A stretch of DNA of 64,000 nucleotides from Ophioderma brevispina. Taxonomy: Eukaryota > Echinodermata > Ophiuroidea > Amphilepidida > Ophiodermatidae. Below the pieces are notes generated by a model that searched no databases, was not told where the DNA came from, and was given only the letters and a program-made list of their open reading frames with translations. Location: NCBI GenBank assembly GCA_023653785.1, contig JAMKCH010011941.1, forward strand, positions 85,868 to 149,867. Reading direction: 5' to 3'. Shown in pieces: positions 45,260-55,649 of the stretch (its first letter is position 1; the number at the start of each line of letters is the position of its first letter). The translations under genes were made by a program, and so were the position numbers.

Positions 45260-46052
45260 AGGTGCAATGAGAGATTTCACATATGAAGTGTCCCTAAAAA
45301 AAAATCGAAAGTACTGATTTTTGCCCGGATGTAAAGCTATGCACCAAATATATCTCCAGCTGAAAGGATTAAGCTGAGAAGTGTTTCTTTGGTACAAAAA
45401 TTGTGAAATTTCTAATTTCGTATAGGAGCAAATACAAAATTCAGCCTATGTTTTATATTGAAATATAAGGAAATCAAAATCATATTTTTTCCTCCCTTTT
45501 AAGACATTTCTGTAGCCAAATACAAGGTTAAGAAATCTATTCAGTGTCTAATCTATATGAAGCTACTATATTTAGGGAATAAAAGATAGGATTTGTTGTT
45601 TTGCCTATCTAATATCGTGTCATATTGGATGGGCAGTCCAATATTTTTGGAGTAGTGATGCGGCGCCGGCGTTATCCACTACGCTAAAAATATTGGACTG
45701 CCCATCCAATATTACACGATATTGATAGCAAAACAACAAATCCTATCTTTTATTCTCATTCTTATTTAGTTTTGGTTGTTTTAATCAACGAAAACATTTT
45801 TTATTTCAATAATATTAGTTAAAAAGGCAAAAATATTTCCCCGCTGTCAAAAATGAACCAACCCGTACTAGCTGCGTACACTGCGTAACCTTATACACGC
45901 GTGCGTAAACACTTGCGCGACGACGCACTATCTAATATCGTCTCATATAAGATAGGCAACAACCAATGATATTGCGTGTTCGCTTACTAAACCCCACCCA
46001 CTGAATAAGAAGACACAATATTTGGGTGCCTCAAAATCTCTTGTTGCACCTT
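45260..46052 (+). mobile_element. TTAA-type MITE C, copy 2, interrupted
   Basis: TTAA at 45256-45259 and 46053-46056. The left terminus is AGGTGCAATGAGAGATTTC; the right is CTCAAAATCTCTTGTTGCACC. Alignment with 60522-60885 places an insert of about 430 bp between 45574 and about 46007. The remaining MITE sequence is about 360 bp, normal for this family. Confidence 0.85.
45574..46007. mobile_element. Hairpin-bearing insert in MITE C
   Basis: It opens with a hairpin whose arms of about 78 bp are inverted copies. The left arm (45579-45658) runs AATAAAAGATAGGATTTG to CAGTCCAATATTTTT. The right arm is at 45678-45754. The loop is GC-rich (GCGGCGCCGGCG). After it come CpG-rich words (CACGCGTGCGTAAACAC, GCGCGACGACGC), then CTATCTAATATCGTCTCATA, which repeats part of the arm near the right end. 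Non-coding. Confidence 0.75.
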
Positions 46053-46056
46053 TTAA

Positions 46057-46636
46057 CAAGTCATTTAAACAGGTCGTAAGGTGTCTGATGTATGTGGAAC
46101 TGCAGATTTTAAAAATATGAAAGTATATTATATGATTGGTCATCTTTCAACAGTATAAAGAAGTGCTCATGTCAATGAAATATAATCTGATCATTTTTAT
46201 CAGCAAGTATGAAAACTTGAAAAATACAACTCGGTAGTATAACCAACATTTTGCTTTGAAATTGGTTTACTTGGTCCGTTTGGTAGGTCAAGTTGAGTGT
46301 GTGGAAGGAATTTTGGACTAAAAAAGAGCATCCACTTGTTTCACTGCTCTTAACAGTAGCATTCATTCATGAAGTTCTATGTAAAATGCAGGAGAGAGAA
46401 CAGCTAAATATACACCGGGGATACGCAGGCATGCTGGCACGGCTTAATGGAAAACTTGAACTTTATACATTGTACATAGTGTGATGCCAACAATCCTCTA
46501 GGGAGGACTTCCAATGAATAACATTGACTCTCAAAGTCAGGCATTTACATCTGACAGGGAGCGATATTTCGCTTAGAAACAGAGGAGCTTCTCCGAGTTG
46601 AATTTTATTATTTTTTTTTTTTGGCCCCTCTTTTTG
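46057..46636. other. No gene seen
   Basis: AT-rich with two opposing short frames (46172-46484) and no splice support. Confidence 0.4.
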
Positions 46637-46838
46637 CAGTGGGCGACGGCGGGGGCAATGGGGGGCAGGTTGCCCCCCCTGGCTACTTTTGGCCGGAAAA
46701 AATTTGAAAAAATCAGGCTAAATTCCGCCGTTTTTTCAGCCCTCTGACCGGGAAAATTGGCCTTTGGACCCCCTAAGAGGGAAAATTTCCAAGACCGGGA
46801 AATTTGCCCCCTCAGAGCGGCAGGCCCGTTACGCACTG
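46637..46838. mobile_element. hAT-like short element Y
   Basis: Inverted ends CAGTGGGCGACGG and CCCGTTACGCACTG. The flanks CTTTTTG and CCCTTTTTGG approximate a target repeat but are T-rich. The interior is full of short G/C runs such as GGGGGCAATGGGGGGC. The minus frame of 94 codons is a by-product of that composition. Confidence 0.5.
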
Positions 46839-47105
46839 CCCTTTTTGGATTTGACATTTTGATGAGTATTTTCTACCACCCCCCAACTTGGTGTAGATAA
46901 GATGATTGTAAAATGTCAGAATATTTTCTTAGAGAAATGATCGTATTATATTTTGGAAATGTTTTATCCGTGTCTCTGGATTGATTATTCAGTGTACTTG
47001 CAATGATGATCAGTAAGAACAGTTTGAGACTGGGGTTTGCATCTAACTCTTAAGAGTACAGACATTTTTAGCATTTTGTAATCTATACTTGAGTGTTTAC
47101 ACCTC

Positions 47106-47401
47106 GAGGGTTGACAAACAGAAGGACGTAACTCAGCACTGAAAGAAATATTAAAGAATTTCTTTAATTCTGCTGTAATACTGCTTTTGAGAAATGTGAT
47201 GTTTAATATTAGCAAAGCTACTAAGCAAATCTATTCATTACTCAAAATGTAAACATCTCATAAAGCTCATATATGGTACTGTAAGCAACATTATAAACTT
47301 AAGTAAATAAAGAACATTTTTTAATTATGAACCGCAGAATTAAAGAAATTCTTGAATATTTCTTTCAGTGCTGAGTTACGTCCTTCTGTTTGTCAACCCT
47401 C
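47106..47401. mobile_element. Element R with about 68-bp terminal inverted repeats
   Basis: The left end GAGGGTTGACAAACAGAAGG, ACGTAACTCAGCACTGAAAG is matched almost perfectly, inverted, at the right end: CTTTCAGTGCTGAGTTACGT, CCTTCTGTTTGTCAACCCTC. The arms are about 68 bp out of 296 bp. It sits inside or beside the TTTACACCCTACTC repeat array. Non-coding. Confidence 0.85.
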
Positions 47402-47585
47402 AATCTTATTCTTAGGGTTTACACTCTACCCTTCAGGATTAACACCCTACTCTTAAGGCTTTACATCCTATTCTTTTGGGCTTTACATCAATCCTACTCC
47501 TTTTTCATTTATACCGCGTACTCGTACGGTAGGGATTTATACCCTTCTCTTTAGGTTTACACCCTACTCTACCACTTAAGTGTAT
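47402..47585 (+). repeat. 22-25-bp degenerate tandem repeat
   Basis: Variants of AGGTTTACACCCTACTCTTA recur about six or seven times. Similar words (TTACACCTC, CTCTTAAGAGTA) lie left of element R near 47046-47105. R may have inserted into the array. Confidence 0.7.
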
Positions 47586-48621
47586 AAGGCCTTGTGTACT
47601 CCCATTGGTGTATGGTGGAATCATGTGGACGCCCCTCTGAAAACCACTTTGCCATTGGAATTTAGTACCCAAATTCTGGACATTAATGGGTTCCACTACC
47701 ACATAACATAAAAAAAATGAAAATCGGTTTTACCAAATCAAAATGGCGGCCCCCCAAAAACATTTTTATGACACGCACCAAATTTTCCCACCCAAAAATG
47801 AGCAGAGGACCTGCCTTATTTTAAGCTTGATGGTGTTACTAGAAGGTGTTTTTAGATTAAAATTTAAACAAAAATGTAATTGTGCTTTGTATTCTTAGGT
47901 TCAAGCAATGCATTTATATTTTATATTAGTGCGCCTAGCTAGGAGTATCATAACCTTGAATAAATTTGGCACACATTATGCTGTTCTTGTTGTCCCTCCT
48001 CTTTAATTTGAATCTCCTCTCCCTTGAATGTAATGGAACATTCTATAATGTTTTCTGTTGTAATTGTCATTTAGTGTTTTGTTGACTTGGGAAAAAAAAT
48101 AAGAGGGGGGTGAGCCTAATGCTCCTTTATGTTGGCCGATTAGTGCATTTCATTTCATTTGTTCTACTTAGGAGCTGTTTCTCCAAGACAGCAATAAATC
48201 ATGTCACTGTCTTTGCTGTTATAATTGGCCTCAAGTAACATGGTCCAAACACCAAATTATTGGAAATGTTTTCTCTTGGTAATGCCTGACATTTGGTTGT
48301 GAAACCCCAATAAATCACACCTGGATAAAAATCGCTTATGGGTTTGATTGGTAAATCATTTATATGTTAGCAGTGTCAGGAATATTTGTTAGCCTGGGAT
48401 ATTGAGAGATTTTATCTTTGGGAAAGGAAGAAATTTACAAAACCTTTTGATACATGTGTCTTCTTTTAATTTTAAGGTGGACTTTAAATTGCCCCACCCG
48501 ATTACAAGATATATTTTTGTCTGTTCGTAGGAAGGGCCATCACCAACATTCTGATATAATTATACCAATTTAATGTGTGGCAAAATATTCTACGGTAACC
48601 ATAAACAAGCTATATTTTAGC
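47586..48621. other. No gene seen
   Basis: AT-rich. AAAATGGCGGCC at 47742 echoes a word of FB1. No supported exon. Confidence 0.4.
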
Positions 48622-48629
48622 TTGTAGCA

Positions 48630-49245
48630 CAGGGTTTCCCAACCTTTTTTGCCCCAACCCCATTTTTAAATGATTATCACGGGGGACCTCGACACTTTCT
48701 AACACTTTCTCCACACACTTGTTACTATTGCACCCAAATCAACAATCTAATGTTTCTCACTTATAGGACAGTTTTAAACAACGTTGGTAAATTGACCAGG
48801 AGCACCTTTGCTTTTATAAAATCTTTTTAACTTTTTATCCCCCTGGCTTGAAAAGCAGTGGGGGATATTACGAGGGTGCGAATGTATGTATGTATCTGTA
48901 TGTATGTGTATGTGCATGTGTGTGTTCCAGTTTGGTTAGGTTTTGGTTAGGTTTTCGTTTTTCGCGTCTCCTTCGAAAAGTTTAGGTCCGATTTAAACCA
49001 GACTTGGGGTTAAGGTGCAATAGGGGTTCCTTCATGTGTGGATGATGTCAAAGGTCATGCACCAAGGTCAAAGGTCATCTGAGGTCATGTTCCAGACTGC
49101 CATCTTGCCAGGGGGATGACGCAAGTTTACTTGCTGTATTTTTATAAATGAAAATTGAGATTGTATAAACGTTAGCTTCACCACCCCTTTCTCATTCACC
49201 CGTGAACCCTTTTAGGGGTCGCAACCACCAGGTTCGGAAACACTG
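48630..49245 (+). mobile_element. hAT-like element with perfect 8-bp target duplication
   Basis: It starts CAGGGTTTCCCAACC and ends GGTTCGGAAACACTG. The 8-bp duplication TTGTAGCA is exact at 48622-48629 and 49246-49253. Such CAG-GGTTCCCAA ends and 8-bp duplications are typical of hAT elements (Charlie/Zaphod-like ends in animals). It is non-autonomous. A D-type element (48832-49144) accounts for half its length. Confidence 0.9.
48832..49144 (+). mobile_element. D-type GGTCA element, diverged copy inside the hAT
   Basis: Left end TTTTTATCCCCCTGGC. Right end GCCAGGGGGATGACGCAAG, with a small hairpin GCAAGTTTACTTGC, then TGTATTTTTA. Interior words parallel those of the D copies: GATTTAAACCAGACTTGGGG, AAGGTGCAATAGGGGTTCC, GATGATGTCAAAGGTCA, CCAAGGTCAAAGGTCAT. 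A GTATGTAT microsatellite lies at 48881-48924. Confidence 0.75.
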
Positions 49246-49405
49246 TTGTAGCATCAAAGTTGGTCAAGTAGTTTTTGCAGATGAGATGAGAACAATACAA
49301 GGTTTCTCATGATACCAAAATCTCAGGTTTCAGTGATGATGTGAAAGATGAGGTTGAGGATTGGGTAGTTCCCCCCTTAAATTGGGGTCCCAAATTTTGT
49401 GTTAA

Positions 49406-49756
49406 AGTGACAGGAGGATTTTTTAGGATACAAATTTCTCTAAAATTGCACTAAATCGTTTGTAGACCACCTACCTAGAACGTTTGGAAGGTTTATTGAA
49501 CAAACAAGTACAAAAGAAAACCGCATACCTTGTTTTGAACTTGCCTGCTATCGTAATCGTCCCCATAGAAAACCATACTTTGAATTTCTGTTGTGCACCA
49601 CAGAAATTACTAAATCATCTTATTATTTAAAGAAGGTGTATTCGGCTTATTCACTTCAGGTGTGATCTACTACATTGGTAAGCATTCCAAATATGCAAAA
49701 AACCCGGGTTCAAAAAAATTGGGGGCGCTTCTTTCTGGAAATGTCCTCATGTCTCT
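49406..49756 (-). mobile_element. TTAA-type MITE I, copy 2
   Basis: TTAA at 49402-49405 and 49757-49760. Termini AGTGACAGGAGGATTTTT and GAAATGTCCTCATGTCTCT. The length is 351 bp; reverse complement of 4632-4990. Non-coding. Confidence 0.85.
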
Positions 49757-50154
49757 TTAAACAATCATGCGGATTAACATTAGGTCATAGCATAGGCCCA
49801 ATTCACTTCCTTATTTGCTAGAATTTGTAAGTTGGAAGTGGACATCATTTATAGTGTACTTTTAAGGAAAGGTCTCTGGTCAAACCCATATCTCCAAGTA
49901 CCAAAAATTGATTAAAACTTCAATTAGAGGGACTGATGGAACTCAGGAGCCATCCAAAAATGGAAAAAAATGGCCCAATAGTCAAAATGAAGTGGAAAAA
50001 GAAAGCAAGAAAAAAAAACATACAATGAACATAAACAGAACAATACAAACAAACCATGATTTATCAAGTTGTCTTGGTAGATCAGAGACACACTGCAAAA
50101 TTGCTTATTTCAACAAAGATGAGTGAATCTTGTGTTCACACTACTCTTAATTAA

Positions 50155-50585
50155 GGCCAAAAAAATAGTTTGTCTCAGCTTCCCTCAGGCATAGCTTTTA
50201 AAATTAGATTTAGCTCATAGCTCTATGTGGTAGCGGCAATTTTTGCACTTTTTTTTTTTACATTTTAAAGGATTTTTAAAATTTTTATTTAGGCGTGTCT
50301 TAAAATTTGGGAATCAATGGAACCATACAAATGAAATAAGAAAAGTAAAGTGGAACTATATGGACTCTATAGACTATATTGTTCATTGTGTAAAGTGTGT
50401 TTTACACCTTGAATACAGAAGAGGAGTACATTGGAGTGGCGCATATTGCATATTTCTAAAAACACCACGGTGCAAATGAAAAATAAAATATCGCATAGGT
50501 CATAGCTTATTTTGTAAAAAAATAAGAGCACATAGCTTTTGTTAGTTAAGCCCATAAGAAGCTGAGACACGTTTTTTGTGTGGGG
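50155..50585. mobile_element. Element H, diverged copy
   Basis: GGCCAAAAAAATAGTTTGTC, TCAGCTT at the left and AAGCTGAGACACGTTTTTT at the right are inverted partners of the H type. The interior differs from the other H copies, so this may be a sister family. Frames in it have no support. Confidence 0.45.
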
Positions 50586-51169
50586 TAAAAACATCGCGTA
50601 GACACACCGCTGATCAGAAACTACAAAGAATCAAACACGTATGCTTACTTAATATGTCACCAACACACATGCCTTTTTCCCCCAATTCTTACTTTAAAAC
50701 CCTAACGGCAATTCAGGGCCGCCTTGGGCAAAATCAATTATGAGCTTATCAGCGTCCAACTATGTCCAATGATGGTAAAATTTGAGCTAATGGAAACATA
50801 CCTTATCTTAGCATGGTTAATCTTCCCTTCCTTTTTTCACACCAATATTCAAGATCAGCAAATAGGTCAAACATGCGGATGCAAGACTTCTTTTTTACCC
50901 CAATGTTTTACAGCAATCTGCTCACACTTATCAGCAGAAAGTTTTAAATAGGCGGTGATATTGGTATGAAACTCATCATAAGTCCATATTTCCATATCTT
51001 TATAATATGCCCAAACGACACCTTTTTGTGGCACTGAAAAAATGGCGCCTAACCCAATAAAAGGCAAAGATTTGTAAACGCAATAGTTTATTAACCTCGG
51101 GGCTAATGTACGGAAAGGTCCTTGGTCGATCATGGTCAAACTTGGTTACGTATCTTTGATCGGTTTCAT

Positions 51170-51656
51170 GATTTTTGGCCTTATGAAAGTTAAGACTTGT
51201 TTACAGTTTCCAAGGCTGCAATTTTTGCCTTCCGACTTCGCAACGGCATGGTGTCCCCACCTCTTTTCATGGATTCTTTCGGTCGAGTGTTGTGAATGAA
51301 AATAGATTTCTGCACTGGCTTGCACGGACTAATTCTTTCCTCAATTCTGTATTTGTTGTTGCCTTCCCTAGAACTATGGGAACGTACCTGTTGAATACCG
51401 TATGCTGATTAATCACTTGATATCAATTCAAGTCATTTGTAAGCGCTTTTCTTTTAACTGATTTTTATCAGCTTGCTTATTCATCTGCCAATGTATTTTA
51501 TGCTATATTTGTGTATGCATGTAATCTTTATTTTGCACAGGAAGAAATCCACATCAATTGTGTTTGGGCTGTGTAGGCCCATTTTTCTTTCCTGAGGTTA
51601 CTTTTTGGCCTCATGCTTTTACTTATGTAACTCAATAAATATTATTATTATTATTA
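51170..51656 (+). mobile_element. Probable LINE 3' tail ending in (ATT)n
   Basis: The segment ends CTCAATAAATATTATTATT, the microsatellite-tailed end common in CR1/L2-type LINEs. It is preceded by a 3'-UTR-like stretch (GGTTACTTTTTGGCCTCATG). Upstream, a broken frame contains SSVVNENRFLHW and ARTNSFLNS. These resemble the C-terminal V-[VI]-N-x-W-N-x-[LF]-P block of such elements only loosely. Polarity would be plus. Confidence 0.4.
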
Positions 51657-52064
51657 ATTCACTCTACAACAATCCCTTTGGATCACCGCCATGGTTAACC
51701 ATATTTTTTCAGTCGCTTACAAATAGGGCATCACAGGCATGCCATCATGCCTCAGAAAACCTCCTGCTCCAATAACAAACACCTTCCCTCATACACCGCA
51801 TTGTTTGTAGGTTATTTGCCCTTGTTTTACACATTTTCAAACACGGCTTGTAGACTTCATGTGGACTATAATTATAATTGGCTAAAGCCATTATATAAAA
51901 GCATTCAAAAAATAAATTTGCATATCAAATTCAGTATGGATGGTGTGACATTTCAATTAGTGTAGAATGGCTACTGTGGTGATATTATCGGTTGGCTCCT
52001 GTCTGCAGAGGTCAAGTGTTTAGTGCAGAAGTACTTCATAAGATTGTCCAGCCGCGTGCTTCTT

Positions 52065-52850
52065 TAGATTAGGGTGAGGGTTGTGTAACATGGGTGAACT
52101 GGGAGACCCCTCATCATCATCTGCCCTCCGTCAGTGGCAAGCGACTATGGATAACGCGCCCACATTGAGTCCAGGTTAGTTGAACAGCGACGTCTGTGGG
52201 GCGAAGAGGTCCATCCTAGATGTGCGTCTCTGCCACAGGTGGCTACATGATATAGGATTCACAGCTTGACTATCCAAGGATCTGTCAGCTTTCGTTTAGC
52301 TCGCTGCTCTTCTCAAACTGGCTGAGAGCTGTTGTTCTCCAAGCTCAAGGTGTTAATTGCTTCACTGTTCTCCACCAAAGGTTACGATTGTCAGCAAGTT
52401 TCCCCCAGCACCCAATGTCGACGTTCAGGGTACACATATCACGCTTACAATATCCTTGTAGCTGAGCGGGGTCGACCCAACTTTCCCTTCCTCTTGCCAA
52501 GATGTAAGCTCGCATACCTGGAAAAAGATCTTCGTTAGACTGCCACCTCCCATTCGACGGCCTGGATCAGCCATCGGAGTCTGCGTTGTCTAAGAAATGT
52601 ATCGATGGTGGGGAGTCCAATTCGATGAGTCAGGAGCTCTGATTTGGCACCATGTCCTTCCAATGGACACCCAGAAGGCCGTCTAATATCAGCGCAGATG
52701 GAAGCTGTTGAGTTTCTTCCTCATGGCCTATAAATGTAGTCCATGTCTCACTGCCATATAGTAATGGTGCTGATGATCCTGGCGTTGTCATGCTGCCTTT
52801 GTCTTAATGGATAGCTTCGGATTGTTTCCACCCACGCGTTGTTAGGGAGA
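52065..52850 (-). pseudogene. LINE reverse transcriptase C-terminal remnant
   Basis: On the minus strand, in shifting frames, the landmarks run from high to low coordinates. They are LLYGSETWTTF (near 52765), KKLNSFHLR, LPTIDTFLRQRRLRWL (52615-52570), GKRKGKLGRPRSATRIL (near 52490), WRTVKQ (near 52370) and CHLWQRRTSRMDLF (near 52240). These follow the tail of non-LTR retrotransposon ORF2. There, YG-x-E-TW, a GLPTID-x-x-x-RRRLRWLGH block, the G-[KR]-R-x-x-GRP-x-x-R-[YF]-K-D block and a terminal C-x-x-C-x-x-x-C-x-SRIGL zinc-knuckle-like motif occur in this order. Several frameshifts and stops make it dead. No RT catalytic core lies in the window. Confidence 0.85.
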
Positions 52851-53758
52851 CCCCCCTAATCTATACAAATTTACTGTCCAACCTCACCTGACCCTATTTC
52901 CTCCAAAACAAAAAATTCACCCACAATCCTCTATATTGCATATGATCACTTTTTGTGGGCCACAAGGATGCAAAGAACTGTAGTACGTATAAGCCACCAT
53001 TCCCTTTACAAATCAGCGAATTTTACAGTGTGGAGGTGCGTTCCTTTAGTTAAATTCGCACTGGCCAGTGTTCGGTCGCCAGTGATCTTGACAACAAACC
53101 GCCGAAGCTGAGTGGCTCATTGTGTGCGATCAGTGCTAATTTGTATAACACCTGGCCCCGAAAGTGCATATGAGCGAACTACGCTTAAGGACTGTGGCCA
53201 GACTTTTTAGTAAACTTCCAATTTCCGAGCTTTTGTACATTAAACACCACCACAAAATCCACATTTTCATGGAAGGATTCAGATGCCTTACCCATTAAGT
53301 GGATTATGTGTCTCAGATGATGGCCAGAAATTGTGTGAAATCTGGCTACGCTTATTGCACAGTGTGCAAATCCTGATAAATATTGGACAATGTTAATGTT
53401 AGGCGACAATATGTGTAGTTGGAGTGGCCTATCTCGAATGTTCTTCCGATTTTTTTCCCCGCTTCTTTTTGAAGCCCACTCACCTGCTGTTTAAGCGAAG
53501 CCTGTATTGTAAAAAATTTTTTATTTACAAATCTGGAAAAAGAATTCTGACTGGTACACTGCATGTGCAAATGGAACAACAGTGTTCTATTGAGTACTTC
53601 TTGAACCCCCAGAGGTCGACTGACTTTCTTACATATCTCTGATTGGCTCATGGCATGATCGAGGATGATATAAAGTCAAAGCAACCAACAAAATAGGCCT
53701 TATATATAAACATTTAAGCTTTTCATATCATGTCTCTGTACAAATTAAATTTGGCTAA
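52851..53758. other. No gene identified
   Basis: Mixed composition. Opposing frames at 53352-53651 (minus) and 53424-53642 (plus) overlap each other and cannot both be real. Neither has clear splice sites. Confidence 0.35.
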
Positions 53759-53996
53759 GGCCAAGAAAAAAGATTGGGTCTCATGTTGGTCTTTTAGTGC
53801 ATTTTTTTAGGTTTTGCTTACTTGAAAGTTTTTTTTTTAATCTCAGAAAAGGAAAAATTGGGTCAAAAGTGGGGGGGTCAAAATGCAATAATTACCAAAA
53901 AAATCCTGCTTTCGCATTAGCATTTTTCTAAAAAATAAAAAAGTGCATTTCGCCTTTGTATTTTTCACATTTCTTCTGAGACCATTTTTGTTGCCT
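53759..53996. mobile_element. Element H, copy 3
   Basis: GGCCAAGAAAAAAGATTGGG, TCTCATG at the left. TTTCACATTTCTTCTGAGAC, CATTTTTGTTGCC at the right. The interior GCATTAGCATTTTTCTAAAAA is identical to H copy 1. Non-coding. Confidence 0.7.
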
Positions 53997-54175
53997 AAAG
54001 GGGGTTAAAATGACTACATTTCCACTCCCCTGACAAAAAAACCTTGCTCAGATGCACTCTTTCCTACCAGAAGATTCTCAAAGTACGTCAATAGAAATTG
54101 CAATGGTGATGTCAAATGCTACTACAAGTCACGCATTACTTGCCTGTTATTGATAGTTAAGTGGTCTTCTTTCAG

Positions 54176-54355
54176 TTAACGCTGGTATTGCATTCCGCAA
54201 AACGATCAAGCGGAGCCCTTCTTGGATGGCTCAGCTGGTTTATCATCATGCTACACATGACATGGTTTCGCCATGCGCACCAACCCGTGACCTACTTCCA
54301 GTTGATTGTCCACCGGAATTGATGTGGAATGTCAACTATTACGCACCTGCACCGG
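54176..54355 (+). CDS. Candidate exon 1 of an unrecognised gene
   Basis: A polypyrimidine tract and AG (GTCTTCTTTCAG) precede an open frame that starts with two bases of a split codon. It continues as NAGIAFRKTIKRSPSW, then APTRDLLPVDCPPEL and WNVNYYAPAPG, and ends with one spare base before GTAAGC. GC content is higher than the surroundings. The frame stays open past the donor to 54498, and a second frame is also open, so openness alone is weak evidence. No domain is recognised. The exon is 180 nt. It would be internal; no start codon exon was found upstream. Confidence 0.3.
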
Positions 54356-54589
54356 GTAAGCGTGATATGGTAGATGTCGCCTATCAAGGGGGAAGAATGT
54401 CATTACCTGGGAACAAATATAGCTGGGGTATGGATAAAGGGATGTTTAGATCAGCTATCAGTGCTGTATCATCTGTCGCCCATTGCTCGATCACCTAGTA
54501 GACAATCTGATGCTCTCGATCTTTTTGCAAGAATTTGTGTTGGATAGTTTTTATGTTTTTCATGATTCAACTGGAAACGGCATGGCTTG

Positions 54590-54930
54590 CCTGGTGTTAA
54601 CTTGCTGGGGGGGAACCTTTTTTTATTGGAGGCTGATTTAGCATTGAAAATTGTTGAATTCCTGCTGGGTATTTTGGGGTGTGATCCCTTGCGGCTGATT
54701 TTGCAATGAAGGTTAGATATTAACTATAGCGCTAGATTTGGAACTCTTATCATAGACTTCTTATGTCTTGTTAGCACCTCTATTGGAAAACTTGATATTT
54801 GAACCTTATTGGAGGCTAGATTGTTTGGAATGTTTATTGGAGGCTAATGATGGAACTCTTATTGGGAATTTTTTGGCTAGTATATTTGATTGAACCTTAT
54901 TGGAGCTAATTGGCTAGACTGGTACCCTAA
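54590..54930 (+). repeat. Degenerate TATTGGAGGCTA minisatellite, array 1
   Basis: Variants of GAACTCTTATTGGAGGCTA recur about eight times at irregular spacing, about 30-50 bp (for example near 54628, 54741, 54804, 54834, 54856, 54894). The same family reappears at 58285-58620. Confidence 0.6.
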
Positions 54931-55139
54931 CCCCATTCCTCGGCTCCTGTTCTCTGGTTTAGAGCGCACCTTGTTAAAAGATAATGCCAGACTCGGGGCT
55001 AAACTTAAAACTAGATGACTTTTCAGCTTAATACCACCCACCCCCGGACAGCCCGGCCAACCAACTTGTCCTAAATTGCAAAGGGCTCCTGGAATTAACA
55101 CTACGTAGGGAGTAGCCCGCCGGACTGTACGAATCGTAT

Positions 55140-55350
55140 GGTCAACTTTCTCCAGCAGTATCGATTCACAATTACGTGCCTGCATTACCACCTTGCGCAC
55201 ATCACGTTAATTTTGAATGCTATCCGGGGCACCAACAGATCCGGAACACAAGGTGGTATAATTCACGCTAACATAGGTATCAGTTTATCTGATTACGCGA
55301 CGCGCTCCTTTATCAGAGTGCCAAAGTATGGAAATAAACAATCCCAATAA
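55140..55350 (+). other. Open CpG-richer stretch, uncertain exon
   Basis: After an acceptor-like CAACTTTCTCCAG, two plus frames are open. One gives SIHNYVPALPPCAHH, ending near 55265. The other gives LNAIRGTNRSGTQGG and GISLSDYATRSFIRV, to a stop at 55348. Neither fits the phase of the neighbouring candidate exons well. It may be a skipped exon, a pseudo-exon or chance. Confidence 0.15.
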
Positions 55351-55444
55351 AACCCTAGCCATCAATAAAAGAACGGGGAAGGCGAAGCTAGAATCAGAAA
55401 TTTTCTTGTGAGTTCTTCCTCATTTTTTTTTGTTTGTTGGTTGG

Positions 55445-55649
55445 AGTGGCGTAACCAGCTGGGGGGGGGGGCGTCATGTGGGCGCAAGCCCCTGCACAGA
55501 ACCCTTGTCCCCCTTCAGACCCCCCCCCCCAAATGAACTGACTTTTTGTACAGTGTCTATGGAAAAGGACCCCAATTCGCCCCCTCACAAAAACCTTGGC
55601 ACTCCTCAGCCCCCCCCCCCCATTTGCACAAGGTCCTGGTTACCCACTG
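55445..55649. mobile_element. hAT-like short element, G/C-run rich
   Basis: Ends AGTGGCGTAACCAG and CTGGTTACCCACTG are inverted partners. GTTGGTTGG flanks both sides (55436-55444 and 55650-55658), compatible with an 8-bp duplication in a simple-sequence context. The interior has 8-11-base G and C runs. Two frames across it are by-products. Confidence 0.65.

Noticed and set aside
54877..55200. 107-codon minus frame
   Set aside because: It overlaps the minisatellite and the antisense of an open plus stretch. No splice support.
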